Below, piece by piece: positions 54,188 through 64,000 of a DNA stretch of 64,000 bases. The DNA is from Ahaetulla prasina. Taxonomy: Eukaryota > Chordata > Lepidosauria > Squamata > Colubridae. Below the pieces are notes generated by a model. It did no database searches. It was not told the origin of the DNA and saw only the letters and a list, made by a program, of their open reading frames with translations. The number at the start of each line of letters is the position of its first letter. The stretch's first letter is position 1. The position numbers were made by a program, and so were the translations under genes. The stretch lies in NCBI RefSeq assembly GCF_028640845.1, contig NC_080546.1, forward strand, positions 17,953,020 through 18,017,019, written 5' to 3'.

Positions 54188-55838
54188 TTTTTTTTTTTTT
54201 TTATTCAAAAAGTTTTACAAAAATTTTTTTTCCCCCTTTCCCACCAACCCCTCTCCCTTCACAAACCCCCTCCCCCCTCCCCCCTGGCTTCCCGGAAGAA
54301 ACACAAGGTATAGTTAAAAATAAAACAAACATATGCTAAAAAAATTTTTTTCCCCAAAACTATTATACCAATTCTCCCTCTCTAACTCTGACTTCCTCCT
54401 TACATAACCAAATCCTTCAAAAAATTAACAATAAACAGTAATAAAATATATAAATCAGTAGAACAAATTAATCCTAAAATATTTAAAACCAGCTAAAGCA
54501 TAAAAATCCAATCCAGTTCAGTGAATATCTCCTTATAACTTCTATAACCATATAACCATATAATTCCCCCCCCAAGTCCTTCTTACATAAGATCTTTCAA
54601 GAATATTCTATTTAAAATTCAATACAACAGATTATAAAATTTATAAAATTTCAATAGAGAAAATTACAATATTATTTAATTAATTACAATATCTATTCAA
54701 CTTTAGTCCTTCCTCATCAAAGTCCAGTATATCCAAATATCTAGTCTTTTATAATCACAAATTGCCTTCGGGACACTAATATTTTGTCTATTAATATTTT
54801 AAAAACCTTGTTTCAAAAATAATACTTTGTCTCTTGCCATTTTTTGGTGCATTAATCTCTGTCTTTCCTTCGTTGCTCCTTTTAAAAGTCAATCACAATA
54901 TTTCCTAGTAATTCCTTATGTCCAGAAATCCAAAAATTACTGCCGATATTCCATCAGTCCAAAAGAGAACTCTTGGGAAACATTAAGCTTGTGAATCTTT
55001 TCCATTTGAGGACAATCTCCTGTAGCACAAATTCAGGCAGCTCATCCAAACTATTTAAAGAAAACTTCTTTAGATCACCTTGTTTCTTCACGATCAAATC
55101 TTCATATTTATCCACTTTTATTTGTATATCCTCCATTCCATTTTCCGAATAATTGCAGTGGTTAATTTGCTCCAAACTCTCATCCAAAACGTCCCATTTT
55201 TATCAATTTGTATTTTGAATAATTAAATACATTCTTTCTGTGTAGTCCTGTATAACGTCCGAACCCATTCTTCTGAAAGAACCTCCATAACAAAATTCCT
55301 GCTGAGAATCCCCTTGTAACGTACTTAAACAGCGTAATATAATCCAACAGTCCACAGTCAAACACAATAAGATAAAATCTCCATTCAGTTTCGATTCAAC
55401 AGCAAAGCTCCCTTTGATGTATCGCTCTGCTTTCAGTTCTCTAAAACGAAACTGAAGGGGGAGGAAGTCAGAAAATCAAAATACTTGCAAACCAATAATT
55501 GTTCCTCACACTCTTCCGCCTGCTTTTCGTATCCACAAAAAGAAATCAATTGTTAGCAGAAGTGGACACCCTCCTCTTTTCCTGCTTTTTCAGGAGCGCA
55601 GAGAATACTGGAGGTGGGGGAGGGGTAAATAAGGGGATTCGACCGTTCAGGGCTTTGTATTACAAAAACAAAGCCCCTAGGAGAATCTACCCAAATCCTC
55701 CCCCTTGCTCTGTCTCTCTCTTTCAACCAGAGAGAGAAATGAAGCCGGGATCAGTTGTTAAATCCGGCTTCTACCATATTCAATGCGGAGTGCCATAAAT
55801 TAGCACCCAACGAGGAGGGTGGCGCCACCCGGAAGCCC
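54188..55838 (-). mobile_element. Composite non-autonomous L1-like retroposon
   Basis: 1651-bp insertion flanked by an exact 17-bp duplication (54171-54187 = 55839-55855). Read on the minus strand, it has a GC-rich 5' head (gggcttccgggtggcgcc), a middle with only short frames (55180-55365, 54954-55187), an AT-rich body, G-runs and a poly(A) end (54188-54202). L1-type 5' and 3' features are present, but no endonuclease or reverse transcriptase. It therefore looks like an internally deleted L1 derivative mobilised in trans. Confidence 0.75.
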
Positions 55839-56038
55839 GCCTTGTGAACACTCTTATGTTATAGATTTAAGTTTGCCTGGTGGCTTTATTTTGATTGAGA
55901 AACTTTCAAGTGCCTGGTGAACTCATTGGCCATTGCTCTGTGAACTAGCATTGGCCTGCTTTTGGCTGGACTTAAGTGGGACAGTTCTGGGTTTTCGGTG
56001 AAGGGAATTGATGGGGAATATTAATAAACCTACTAAAC

Positions 56039-56233
56039 CAGGGATCACCAACCTTTCGGACCTCAGGGACCACTAAATTCATAATTTTAAATCCTGCGGA
56101 CCACCAATATGAATTTTTTAAAAAGATAAATGGCATTTAGTGCAATATAAAAATGCAAGTACTTTTTCTGCAGACAACCAAAATTTTCTCATAGACCACC
56201 AGTGGTCCATGGACCACCAGTTGGTGACCACTG
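56039..56233. mobile_element. hAT MITE (CAGGGATCACCAACC termini)
   Basis: 195 bp, ending GTTGGTGACCACTG, with a perfect 8-bp duplication tactaaac (56031-56038, 56234-56241). Confidence 0.92.
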
Positions 56234-56241
56234 TACTAAAC

Positions 56242-57032
56242 CACAGTTATGTGGGTGTGTGAGTGAGTGGGACCGGACATTGGATGATTCTGGGAAGGTC
56301 ATAAGTCTTTTTGCCCAACCAATTTCATAAAGTTGTTGCTGGAAAATAAAAACTAGTGAAGGTGAAAGCTGACTTGAGTTAAGGTAAAGGTGATGAAACT
56401 CAACCCTTGAGGATGTCATTAATACACCCATATTTTTGGCAACAATTAAGGGATTTGTTTGCTACTGGATATTCTTTTAAGTTTTCATCCCGTCTAAAGC
56501 CTTGAGATTTCTTAATAGCCTCCAGTCTAAGTACTAATCAAATCTAACCCTGTTTAGCTTTCCAATGTTAATCTTCTAAAGTCCTCTAGATGATATAAAT
56601 GTGACAGAAAGCACAGCAAAGTGGAACTAGGCTTTCTGTTCCATCCCCTGGTAAATTAGAATATTTACATCTATTAGAAAACAGCCAGACTACTACATAT
56701 TTGTTTAAAAACCTGCACTACTTCTAAGGAAAAAAATCTTGTTTCTGAAGTGGTTTCCCTGCGGTTATTGACATTATTAGCTTTTTTCTCAATTGCTTCC
56801 AAAAGTATTTTACATACACACCCTCTACCTAATGAGAGCTTGTTCAAAATTTACATCCGTTGGAAGAAAATTCAACACACAGTTGGAGAAAAGTACCTGT
56901 GCTGATTATTAGAATTCAGAGGGTCTCTAAAATTGATAAAACATAGCAGACACTCAGTGCAGTGAGTAAACAAGTGAATAATCTCTGCATTTATTAATTT
57001 TTTGAAACAGCACATTCACAGTTGCAGCTATG
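56242..57032. other. Unassigned intronic sequence
   Basis: No recognised feature. Confidence 0.5.
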
Positions 57033-57040
57033 CTGTTTAA

Positions 57041-57387
57041 GGTAAAGGTTCCCCTTGCGCATATGTGCTAGTCGTTCCTGACTCTAGGGGGCGGTGCTCA
57101 TCTCCGTTTCAAAGCCGAAGAGCCAGCACTGTCCGAAGACGTCTCCATGGTCATGTGGCTGGCATGACTAAACGCCAAAGGCGCATGGAATGCTGTTACT
57201 TTCCCACTAAAGGTGGTCCCTATCTTTATACTTGCATTTTTTACCTGCTTTCGAACTGCTAGGTTGGCAGAAGCTGGGACAAATAACGGGAGCTCACCCT
57301 GTTAAACGGCACTAGGGATTTGAACCGCTGAACTGCTGACCTTTCAATCGAGAAGCTCAACATCTTAGCCACTAAGCCACTGTGTCC
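57041..57387 (-). mobile_element. tRNA-derived SINE, family 3
   Basis: Complete reverse copy with an 8-bp duplication ctgtttaa (57033-57040, 57388-57395). Confidence 0.9.
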
Positions 57388-57395
57388 CTGTTTAA

Positions 57396-58501
57396 AAATG
57401 TTTAAGGATGCTGTTTAAAGATGGACAAATTGGTCTGCATTTCTTATGCCTTGAGATAGCTTAATCCTCCTTATTCTTATGAGCAATGTATGAATTTTTT
57501 AAATTTTGTTTTAAATATCAAAAACAAACAAAACCAAACCTTTTCTTCTGAGACATAAATGAAACAGGACTGAACCTCTGATTGAAGTGTACAGAATCTA
57601 TCAGATCAGGAAATATCTTTTCCTGAACATTTTACTCCTGACTTCTCAATTGCAAATTTTGTTTCCAATTTCAACAGCAGGAACCGTTCACAACAACCCC
57701 TAGCATATACAATTTCCCCAACAAGAAGCTGCGTCCAACATGAAAATACAATTATTAGCAATGACTCTCAGATAATTTAGGAGATGACTTCTATAGCTTT
57801 AAATAACCAAACACCATTCCCTAGCTCCCTATTAATAATGTAATAGCATTACTAAACCAAAAGGACTATTTCATGTTTCATCAATCAAAACTGCAGACAT
57901 GAAGGAAGAGTAAATCAAACTTCCCAGATTACAAGCATGATCGGGGCAGCCTAAGGATAATAACCATAGCTTTCTCTCCACCCAAGTAACATCTGCGACT
58001 AAGTTAATGAATACTGACAAGCTGTCCAGAATTATGCCAAAACACTAGCTTTTAAGAGATAATTGGAGCTATTACAGAACTGAAATTAGCTTTGTTGCTC
58101 CACGTATAAAGGAGATCTATCAGCCGCCCCTATTTATGATTGATATAAGTACTCTCAAATGTCTAAATTGTTTGAACTATGATGGAATATGTTTAGAATG
58201 GCCTTGCGTGTGCTTTGACAAAGGTTTTACAAGCATCTCTTGCTAGCTCAGTAAACTTTTTGGAGCAGTTACGCTTCATAAAACTAAAACTAAAAACCAC
58301 AAAATTGCAATGACACCTATCTTGGGTTGCTTATCTTGAGTGTTAATGGAACCACATTCAACAAATATCATTTTGACTCCGTGCACTTGGAACAGTATAG
58401 TACTTCTTAACCCATTAATACATGCCATTTCAATCCCAACACGACCCTAAGTATCTAATATCACAATCAAGTAAAAATAACTAAAAACAATGGAATGGAA
58501 T

Positions 58502-58541
<40 letters not shown>

Positions 58542-58574
58542 CTATATATATTGAAGAGGAGAAATAACACAAAC
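57396..58574. other. Unassigned intronic sequence with (GT)n at 58503-58540
   Basis: About 1.1 kb without recognised repeats, then a GT dinucleotide run and a short TA tail. Confidence 0.6.
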
Positions 58575-58650
58575 ACGTCCAGCTTCCCAGGAGATTCAGG
58601 CAGTTCGAATGAGTATAAAAATTTATTGCAAGTTTAAGCTTTCTACAAGA
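58575..58650 (-). mobile_element. LTR-derived fragment
   Basis: Reverse complement of the segment at 63349-63410 ('caataaatctttatac', 'ttgcctgaatctcctg'); AATAAA suggests an LTR R region. Confidence 0.5.
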
Positions 58651-58765
58651 ATCTGACCAACTGGCTGTTAAGGGAAATGTGTAGTTAGGAGAGGCAATTC
58701 AAGGTAGGCTCGACTTAAATCTCTTGCGGTCATGTAGGGATTCGTGACTTATAACACGTTTGACC

Positions 58766-59425
58766 CAAGGGTGAAATGTAAAATTTGTTACTACCAGTTC
58801 TGTGGGCATGGCTTGGTGGGGGTTAATGTGACTGGGTGGGCATGGCCAACTTTTTTTTTTTACTTTTAAAAGCATTTTTTCTACAACTCTTCACCGAACA
58901 GGTTGTAAAAAAATGCTTTTAAAAGCCTGTGATGATCAGGCAACTCAGCTGGGATCGCCAGAGGAAAAAAAGCTTTTAAAGGGTTCTGACGATCCCAGCT
59001 GGGTTGCCTGATCGCCAGAACCTTTTAAAAGCATTTTTTCTACAACCTCTTTGGCCGAAGAGGTTGTAAAAAAATGCTTTTAAAAGTTTCTGGCGATCAG
59101 GCAACTCAGCTGGGATCACCAGAGGAGCCTTTTAAAAGCTTTTTTTTTTAACCACCTCTTCGACTGAAGAGGTTGTAGAAAAAAATGCTTTTAAAGGGTT
59201 CTGACGATCCCAGCTGAGCTGCGCGATTGTCAGAGGCTTTTTTTTACTTTTAAAAGTATTTTTTTGGCCGAAGAAAAAAATGCTTTTAAAAGTTAAAAAA
59301 AAACAACCTCAGCTGATTGTGCGGCTCAGCTGGGGCTGGGTGGGGGTCAGGGATTTTTGCTACCGGTTCTCCGAACCACCCGCCGCCATCGCTATCCGGT
59401 CTGAACCGCGAGCATTTCACCCCTG
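58766..59425 (-). mobile_element. Long palindrome-rich hAT element, family 1 derivative
   Basis: 660 bp, CAAGGGTGAAATG to GCATTTCACCCCTG, with a perfect 8-bp duplication gtttgacc (58758-58765, 59426-59433). The interior is a series of hairpins: 'cttttaaaagcattttttc' against its complement at 58863-58925, 59022-59086 and 59121-59195, and 'gatcaggcaactcagctggg' against its complement at 58933-59012. The ends of the element are those of family 1. Confidence 0.9.
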
Positions 59426-59603
59426 GTTTGACCCCTCCCTCGGGCTCAGTCTGGTCGTCTCCTACATCCATCTCCCACCATGCAACAGATCACTTACTCC
59501 AGAATCAGTTGAAAGAACCAGAACTTTATGGCTTTATAGAAGCAGGAAATGTTCACTTTATAGAAGTGGGAAAAGGTTATTTCAAGTTTAGAAGGATGCC
59601 TTT

Positions 59604-59839
59604 CAATGGTAGGATTCAAATTTTTTTTACTACTGGTTCTGTGGGCATGGCTTGGTGGGAATAACAGGGGAAGGATACTGTAAAATCCCCATTTCCTCCC
59701 GATCAGCTAGGACTTGGGAGGCAGAGAATAGATGGGGGCAGGGCCAGTCAGAGGTGGTATTTACTGGTTCTCCAAACTACTCAAACTTTTCACTACCGGT
59801 TCTCCAGAACTGGTCAGAACCTGCTGAATACCACCTCTG
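59604..59839 (-). mobile_element. hAT MITE, family 1
   Basis: CAATGGTAGGATTC to ATACCACCTCTG; flanks atgccttt / ataccttt (7 of 8). Confidence 0.87.
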
Positions 59840-59847
59840 ATACCTTT

Positions 59848-60742
59848 ATACAAATTAAATGGGACTCTGACTCCAGTGACACCTTCACAGCCCAATACAA
59901 ATGCAAAAGTAGGATAAACAAGATTGTAGCCTTAGTCCCCTCCAATAAACTTCTCATACAGGCTCTCTCTAAATGTCATTTTTACCTCCTGTGCTAAATC
60001 ATGTTTTAACTTCGTGCTTCTTTGCACAAATGATATGACAATTCTTTCTTTGAACTAAGAAAGCCTTTGTCATTCCATCCAGGTATCAGGAAAATAATGT
60101 CAGGCCAAGGGACTGAAAATTAAATAACTCCAAAATGAGATTGCTAAGAGACACAGGCAGTATGAGAAAGAAATTAATGGTTTTCAAGTCAAGCAGGTAC
60201 AGATGTCCAAATACTTAGCTAGACCCATCCATTCCTTTATTCTCTGGACGCATCAAAATTGTGAGGTCACAGATCGGGTTCAAAGGGCTCTAAATGCAAT
60301 TATTACATTTCACCAGCTGCAATGGGAATATTTTGGTTTCTGCTGCAATCAAGCTATTTAAAGAAATAAGTTCTGAGCCTTTTGTTGTTCAGCTTTGCAT
60401 TGTTTTACTTTGAAGTTAGCTGATATTAGAGTTCTGTTGCAAATCCCAAACACTTTCCTTTTAGATAGAATTAGGGTGCCTCTCTGTAGTAGCCCAAAGG
60501 AAAATCTGCCACCTAAAATATTGGCTGACCCAATCCACTTTTGATGGTACACTTATCTCGGCCCGAGGGAAAAAAATTGGATAGCAAAGATCTTTCATCG
60601 ATTCTCTAGTCTATTCTCCATGTTGCTTGGTCTCAACAGAGCTATGGATGGAGTTTTAACAAGAATCCTTGTTCTGGATATGCCAAATGAAGCACCAAAT
60701 TCCCCTCTGTTGCTTCAAAGACCTCTCTCATAGCTCTCAAGT
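59848..60742. other. Unassigned intronic sequence
   Basis: No recognised feature. Confidence 0.5.
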
Positions 60743-60750
60743 ATCTGTAC

Positions 60751-61026
60751 CAGTGGTGGGTTTCAATTTTTTTTACTACAGGTTCTGTAAGTGTGGCTTG
60801 GTGGGCATAGCAGAGAAAGGATACTGTAAAATCTCCATTCCCACCCCACTCCAGGGGAAGATTACTGCAAAATCTCCATTTCCTCCCGATCAGCTGGAAC
60901 TCGAGAGGCAGAGAATAGATAGGGGTGGGGCCAATCAGAGGTGGTATTTACCAGTTCTCTGAACTACTCAAAATTTCCGCTACTGGTTCTCCAGAACTGG
61001 TCAAAACCTGCTGAAATCCACCTCTG
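60751..61026 (-). mobile_element. hAT MITE, family 1
   Basis: CAGTGGTGGGTTTC to GAAATCCACCTCTG, with a perfect 8-bp duplication atctgtac (60743-60750, 61027-61034). Carries 'gatcagctgg' as in the 59604 copy, marking a subfamily. Confidence 0.92.
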
Positions 61027-61046
61027 ATCTGTACATTGCCCTCACT

Positions 61047-61442
61047 GCCGATAATCCTTGATTTACAACCATTTGTTTAGTAACATTCAAAGTTATAACA
61101 GCACTGAAAAAAAACCCTGACTTTTTTCACACTTATGACTGTTGCAACATCCCCATGGTCACGTAATCAAAATTCATATTCTTGTCAACCAGTTTTGTAT
61201 TTATGACAATTGCATTGTCCCTTTTTGATGCGATCAGCTTTTTGCATTCTTCTGACAAGCAGTCAATGGAGAAGCCAGATTCACTTAATGACCGTGTTAC
61301 TAATTTAACCACTGCGGTCATTTACTTAACCAGTGTGGCAAGAAAGATCGTAAAATGGGGCAAGACTCGCTTTTGACAACTGTCGCGTTTAGGAACAAAA
61401 CTTTTGTGCTCAATTGTGGTAATAAATCAAGAACTACTGGTA
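61047..61442 (-). mobile_element. Tigger-like MITE
   Basis: 'ataatccttgatttacaac' to 'aaatcaagaactactggta', full length but diverged. Confidence 0.72.
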
Positions 61443-61562
61443 CTCACAGAAGAGTGTTTACCCTTGTACGATAGCAACCTTGATATCATTTAACAAGATT
61501 TCTGTAGGAGATGGCTTAGTTGAGCCCGAGGAAGGGGTCAAATACATCATAAGTCACAAGTC

Positions 61563-61859
61563 CAGAGGTGGGTTTCAGCAGGTTCTGACTAGTTCTGGAA
61601 AACCGGTAGTGAAAATTTTGAGTAGTTCGGAGAACCGGGAGGAAAAACTCTGACTGGCTCCACCCCCATCTATTCTCTACCTCCCGAGTCCCAGCTGATT
61701 GGGAGGAAATGAGGATTTGCAGTAACCTCCCCCTGGATTGGGGAGGGAATGGAGATTTTACAGTACCCTCCCCCTGGAGTGGGGTGGGAATGGAGATTTT
61801 CCCCTGCCACGCTCACCAAGCCACAGAACTGGTAGAAATTTTTTTGAAACCCACTACTG
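61563..61859 (+). mobile_element. hAT MITE, family 1
   Basis: CAGAGGTGGGTTTC to GAAACCCACTACTG. Opposite orientation to the 60751 copy. No clear 8-bp duplication. Confidence 0.78.
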
Positions 61860-61968
61860 TATATAGTCCCCATATGCCTGCAAGAGATCTAAGTCCAGCC
61901 CATTCTGAATGCCTTTCTTATCTCCCGCTCATTTCCCTTGACTTTTAGTTGGCCAGATTCTTGTAGAA

Positions 61969-62153
61969 CAGAGATTCCCCAAGCCCCGGTCTGTGGACCA
62001 GCACTGGTCTGTGGCACGCCAGAAATCGGGCCCCAGAAACAAGTGAAGCCCCATCTACTGGATGCAGGCAGCACACAAAACCATGCCTCCTCCGTGGGAA
62101 AAACCTCTCTCCATGGAACCAATCTCTGGTGCCCAAAAGGTTGGGGGCTGCTG
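61969..62153. mobile_element. hAT MITE (CAGAGATTCCCCAA termini)
   Basis: Right end GGTTGGGGGCTGCTG. The right flank is directly replaced by the L2 tail, so the duplication is not testable. Confidence 0.65.
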
Positions 62154-63343
62154 TTATTATTTTATTATTATTTATTAAATTTTTATACCGCCCTTCTCCC
62201 GAAGGACTCAGGGCGGTTTACAGCCATAATAAAAAACAACAGCAATATACACATAAAACCATAATTAAAAAACTTATTATACAAATGGCCGAATTAAAAC
62301 ATTTAAAATAAAACCCCGAATTATAGAATGTTAAAACATTAAAACTAATTAAAATCCTATTAAAATCCTATGCCAGTCCTGCGCGAACAAACAAATAGGT
62401 CTTCAGCTCTCGGCGGAAAGTCCGAAGGTCCGGCAGTTGCCGGAGTCCAGGGGGAAGTTCGTTCCAAAGGGTGGGAGCCCCCACAGAGAAGGCCCTCCCC
62501 CTGGGGGCCGCCAGCCGACATTGCTTGGCGGACGGCACCCTAAGGAGTCCCTCTCTGTGCGAGCGTACAGGTCGGTGGGAGGTATTCGGTAACAGCAGGC
62601 GGTCCCGTAAGTACCCTGGCCCTAAGCCATGGAGCGCTTTAAAGGTAGTCACCAACACCTTGAAGTGCACCCGAAAGACCACAGGTAGCCAGTGCAGACT
62701 ACGCAGGAGAGGTGTTACATGGGAGCAACGTGTGGCTCCCACTATCACCTGTGCAGCTGCATTCTGAACCAACTGGAGCCTCCAGGTACTCTTCAAGGGG
62801 AGCCCCATGTAGAGAGCATTACAGTAGTCCAAGCAAGAGGTAACCAGAGCATGAGTGACCGTGCATAAGGCATCCCAGTCGAGGAAGGGGCGCAACTGGC
62901 GGACCAGGCGAACCTGGTAAAAAGCCCTCCTGGCGACGGTCGTCAAATGATATTCGAAAGACAACCGTCCATCCAGGAGGACGCCCAAGTTGCGCAACCT
63001 TTCCACTGGGGCCAATGATTCGCCCCCAACAGTCAGCCACGGCTGCAGCTGACTGTACCGAGGTGCCAGCATCCACAGCCACTCCGTCTTGGAGGGATTG
63101 AGTTTGAGCCTGTTTCTCCCCATCCAGACCCGTACAGCTTCCAAACACCGGGACAGTACTTCGATGGCTTCGTTGGGATGGCCTGGGGTGGAAAAGTACA
63201 GCTGCGTACAGTTGGTACCTCACCCCAAAGCCATTGATGATCTCACCCAACGGCTTCATATAGATGTTGAACAGGAGAGGCGAGAGAATTGACCCCTGCG
63301 GCACCCCACATGTGAGGGGCCTCGCGGTCGATCTCTGCCCTCT
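62154..63343 (-). pseudogene. L2-clade LINE, 3' part of reverse transcriptase and 3' UTR
   Basis: The minus-strand frame 62368-63144 (258 codons, open) carries the L2-type thumb/C-terminal region: NRLKLNPSKTEWLW, LVTSCLDYCNALYMGLP, RLQLVQNAAAQVI, LHWLPV and TFKALHGLGPGYL. Upstream, CGVPQGSILSPLLFNIYM (about 63245-63300) is present, but in a different frame. About 11 nt are missing right after YQLYA, where the catalytic DD pair should be. The 3' UTR ends in 'ttattattattta' at 62154. Inactive copy. Confidence 0.87.
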
Positions 63344-63541
63344 GTTGTTGAGAGCTTAAGTTTGCAATAAATCTTTATACTCATTTGAATTGCCTGAATC
63401 TCCTGATTTCCCTGACATTTGACAAGTTCCCATTTTATATGTATTCTGATCCTGCTATAGAGTCATAGCACCTTTTTTTTACTCCTTTATTCCGTTTATT
63501 ATACTTGACACATAAAGCTAGTATTCCCAGTTTCCCCTTGC
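63344..63541. other. Mixed repeat fragment, mostly unassigned
   Basis: 63349-63410 matches 58575-58650 in reverse (LTR R-like, AATAAA at about 63367). The remainder is unassigned. Confidence 0.45.
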
Positions 63542-64000
63542 TGTTGTTGTGGCTCCTGCCCCCGAACCTGGCCCTATGCCCGAAAGTGCCTTGGAGCCAG
63601 GCCTGCTGCCAGAAAGTGACTCAGAGCCGGGCCTGCTGCCAGAAAGTGATTTGGACAGTGAGGGAGAAGGGCCGTCAGGACTTACCTCGGAAACACCGGC
63701 CTCCCTGGATCAACTCCAGGAGCCAGAAGCAGGCCAAGTGAAAGAGATAATGAGGCCTCCTTCTCCTGACTCTTTCCCCCCCAGGCCACGCCTGCAGACC
63801 CAGCTGACAGTAATCAGGCTTGGCTCAATCCCAGGTTTCGTAGGCAGGAGAGAAGGGAACGACAGAAACAGGGGAGGGGCAGGCCTAGGAAGTTCTGAGT
63901 CATGGAGCCACACCCCACAGGATATAAAAGGCAGCAAGAGCTGGTGTGTCTCTTTGTATCAGGCAAATCCACGGATTGACTAGAGCTGAAGGTTGTGACT
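63542..64000 (+). mobile_element. LTR (family B relative), cut by window end
   Basis: Begins TGTTGTTGTGGCTCC, contains two 'ctgctgccagaaagtga' repeats, and shares 'gagtcatggagccacacccc' and a TATA box (gatataaaag, 63921-63930) with the solo LTR at 15767-16392. The 144-codon Pro/Glu-rich frame is LTR sequence. Confidence 0.7.

Larger units (their letters stand above)
36920..64000 (-). other. SNCA: SNCA intron 4 (partial)
   Basis: Sequence upstream of exon 5 on the minus strand. No exon 4-like sequence was found out to the right edge, so intron 4 exceeds 27 kb; in human it is by far the largest SNCA intron. All features to the right lie inside it if the assembly is collinear. Confidence 0.7.

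Noticed and set aside
57065..57262. Recurring 'MLVVPDSRG' peptide at five places
   Set aside because: Each lies in a family 3 tRNA-derived SINE, so it is a translation of the SINE body.
58863..59195. CRISPR-like or regularly spaced repeats
   Set aside because: The units are inverted and unevenly spaced, inside a transposon in a vertebrate genome; no CRISPR features.
61555..61868. 8-bp duplication for the hAT MITE at 61563
   Set aside because: Flanks cacaagtc and tatatagt/atatagtc match only in part; not counted.
63549..63983. 144-codon Pro/Glu-rich frame that looks like a host protein
   Set aside because: It starts inside an LTR that shares TATA and flanking blocks with the solo LTR at 15767-16392; repetitive composition explains the frame.

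Overview
The window is vertebrate nuclear DNA, most likely from a squamate and probably an advanced snake. The evidence is the repeat content: Bov-B/RTE and CR1/L2-group LINEs, CR1-like LINE tails that end in AATAG/ATTCT pentamer arrays (described for the snake CR1-L3 'Snake1' group), several squamate tRNA-derived SINEs, SPIN-type hAT elements, Penelope-like elements and GATA arrays. No bacterial or organellar features are present. The species call is inference.

One host gene can be supported: the 3' end of SNCA (alpha-synuclein), on the minus strand. The penultimate coding exon is at 36833-36919 (87 nt, acidic C-terminal tail). The last coding exon is at 33824-33856 and encodes EEYQDYEPEA plus a stop. 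The 3' UTR runs down to about 33170 and carries a double AATAAA at 33182-33191. Splice sites and phase fit on both sides. Intron 5 is about 3 kb. Everything to the right of 36919 reads as part of the large intron 4; exons 2-4 were not found and should lie beyond the right edge. Everything left of about 33160 is flanking DNA 3' of SNCA, with no other host exon recognised.

The rest is a dense, nested repeat landscape. 1-14.7 kb holds a high-copy hAT MITE family, two SPIN copies, Tigger-like MITEs, a solo LTR, LINE tails and a diverged inverted repeat (13024-14325). 15.7-27.1 kb holds solo LTRs of related families, SINE-in-SINE nests, RTE/Bov-B and CR1 fragments. 27-33 kb holds an L2/CR1-group LINE with a long ATTCT array. 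33-37 kb is the SNCA 3' end, with two Tc1-like relics. 37-45 kb holds several Penelope-derived structures and hAT MITEs. 45.87-50.43 kb is a complete Ty3/gypsy element (minus strand) with two nearly identical 178-bp LTRs, a 5-bp target duplication and a broken coding region. 50.4-64 kb holds more hAT MITEs, a 1.65-kb composite L1-like retroposon with a 17-bp target duplication, a palindrome-rich hAT derivative, an L2 3' end and a truncated LTR at the window edge.

There is no pathway or operon to reconstruct. The functional content is the alpha-synuclein C-terminus and its 3' UTR; the rest is mobile-element history. Target-site duplications, checked by eye, fix the boundaries of about 24 insertions. 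Clade names for repeats come from motif recognition, not from a library search.
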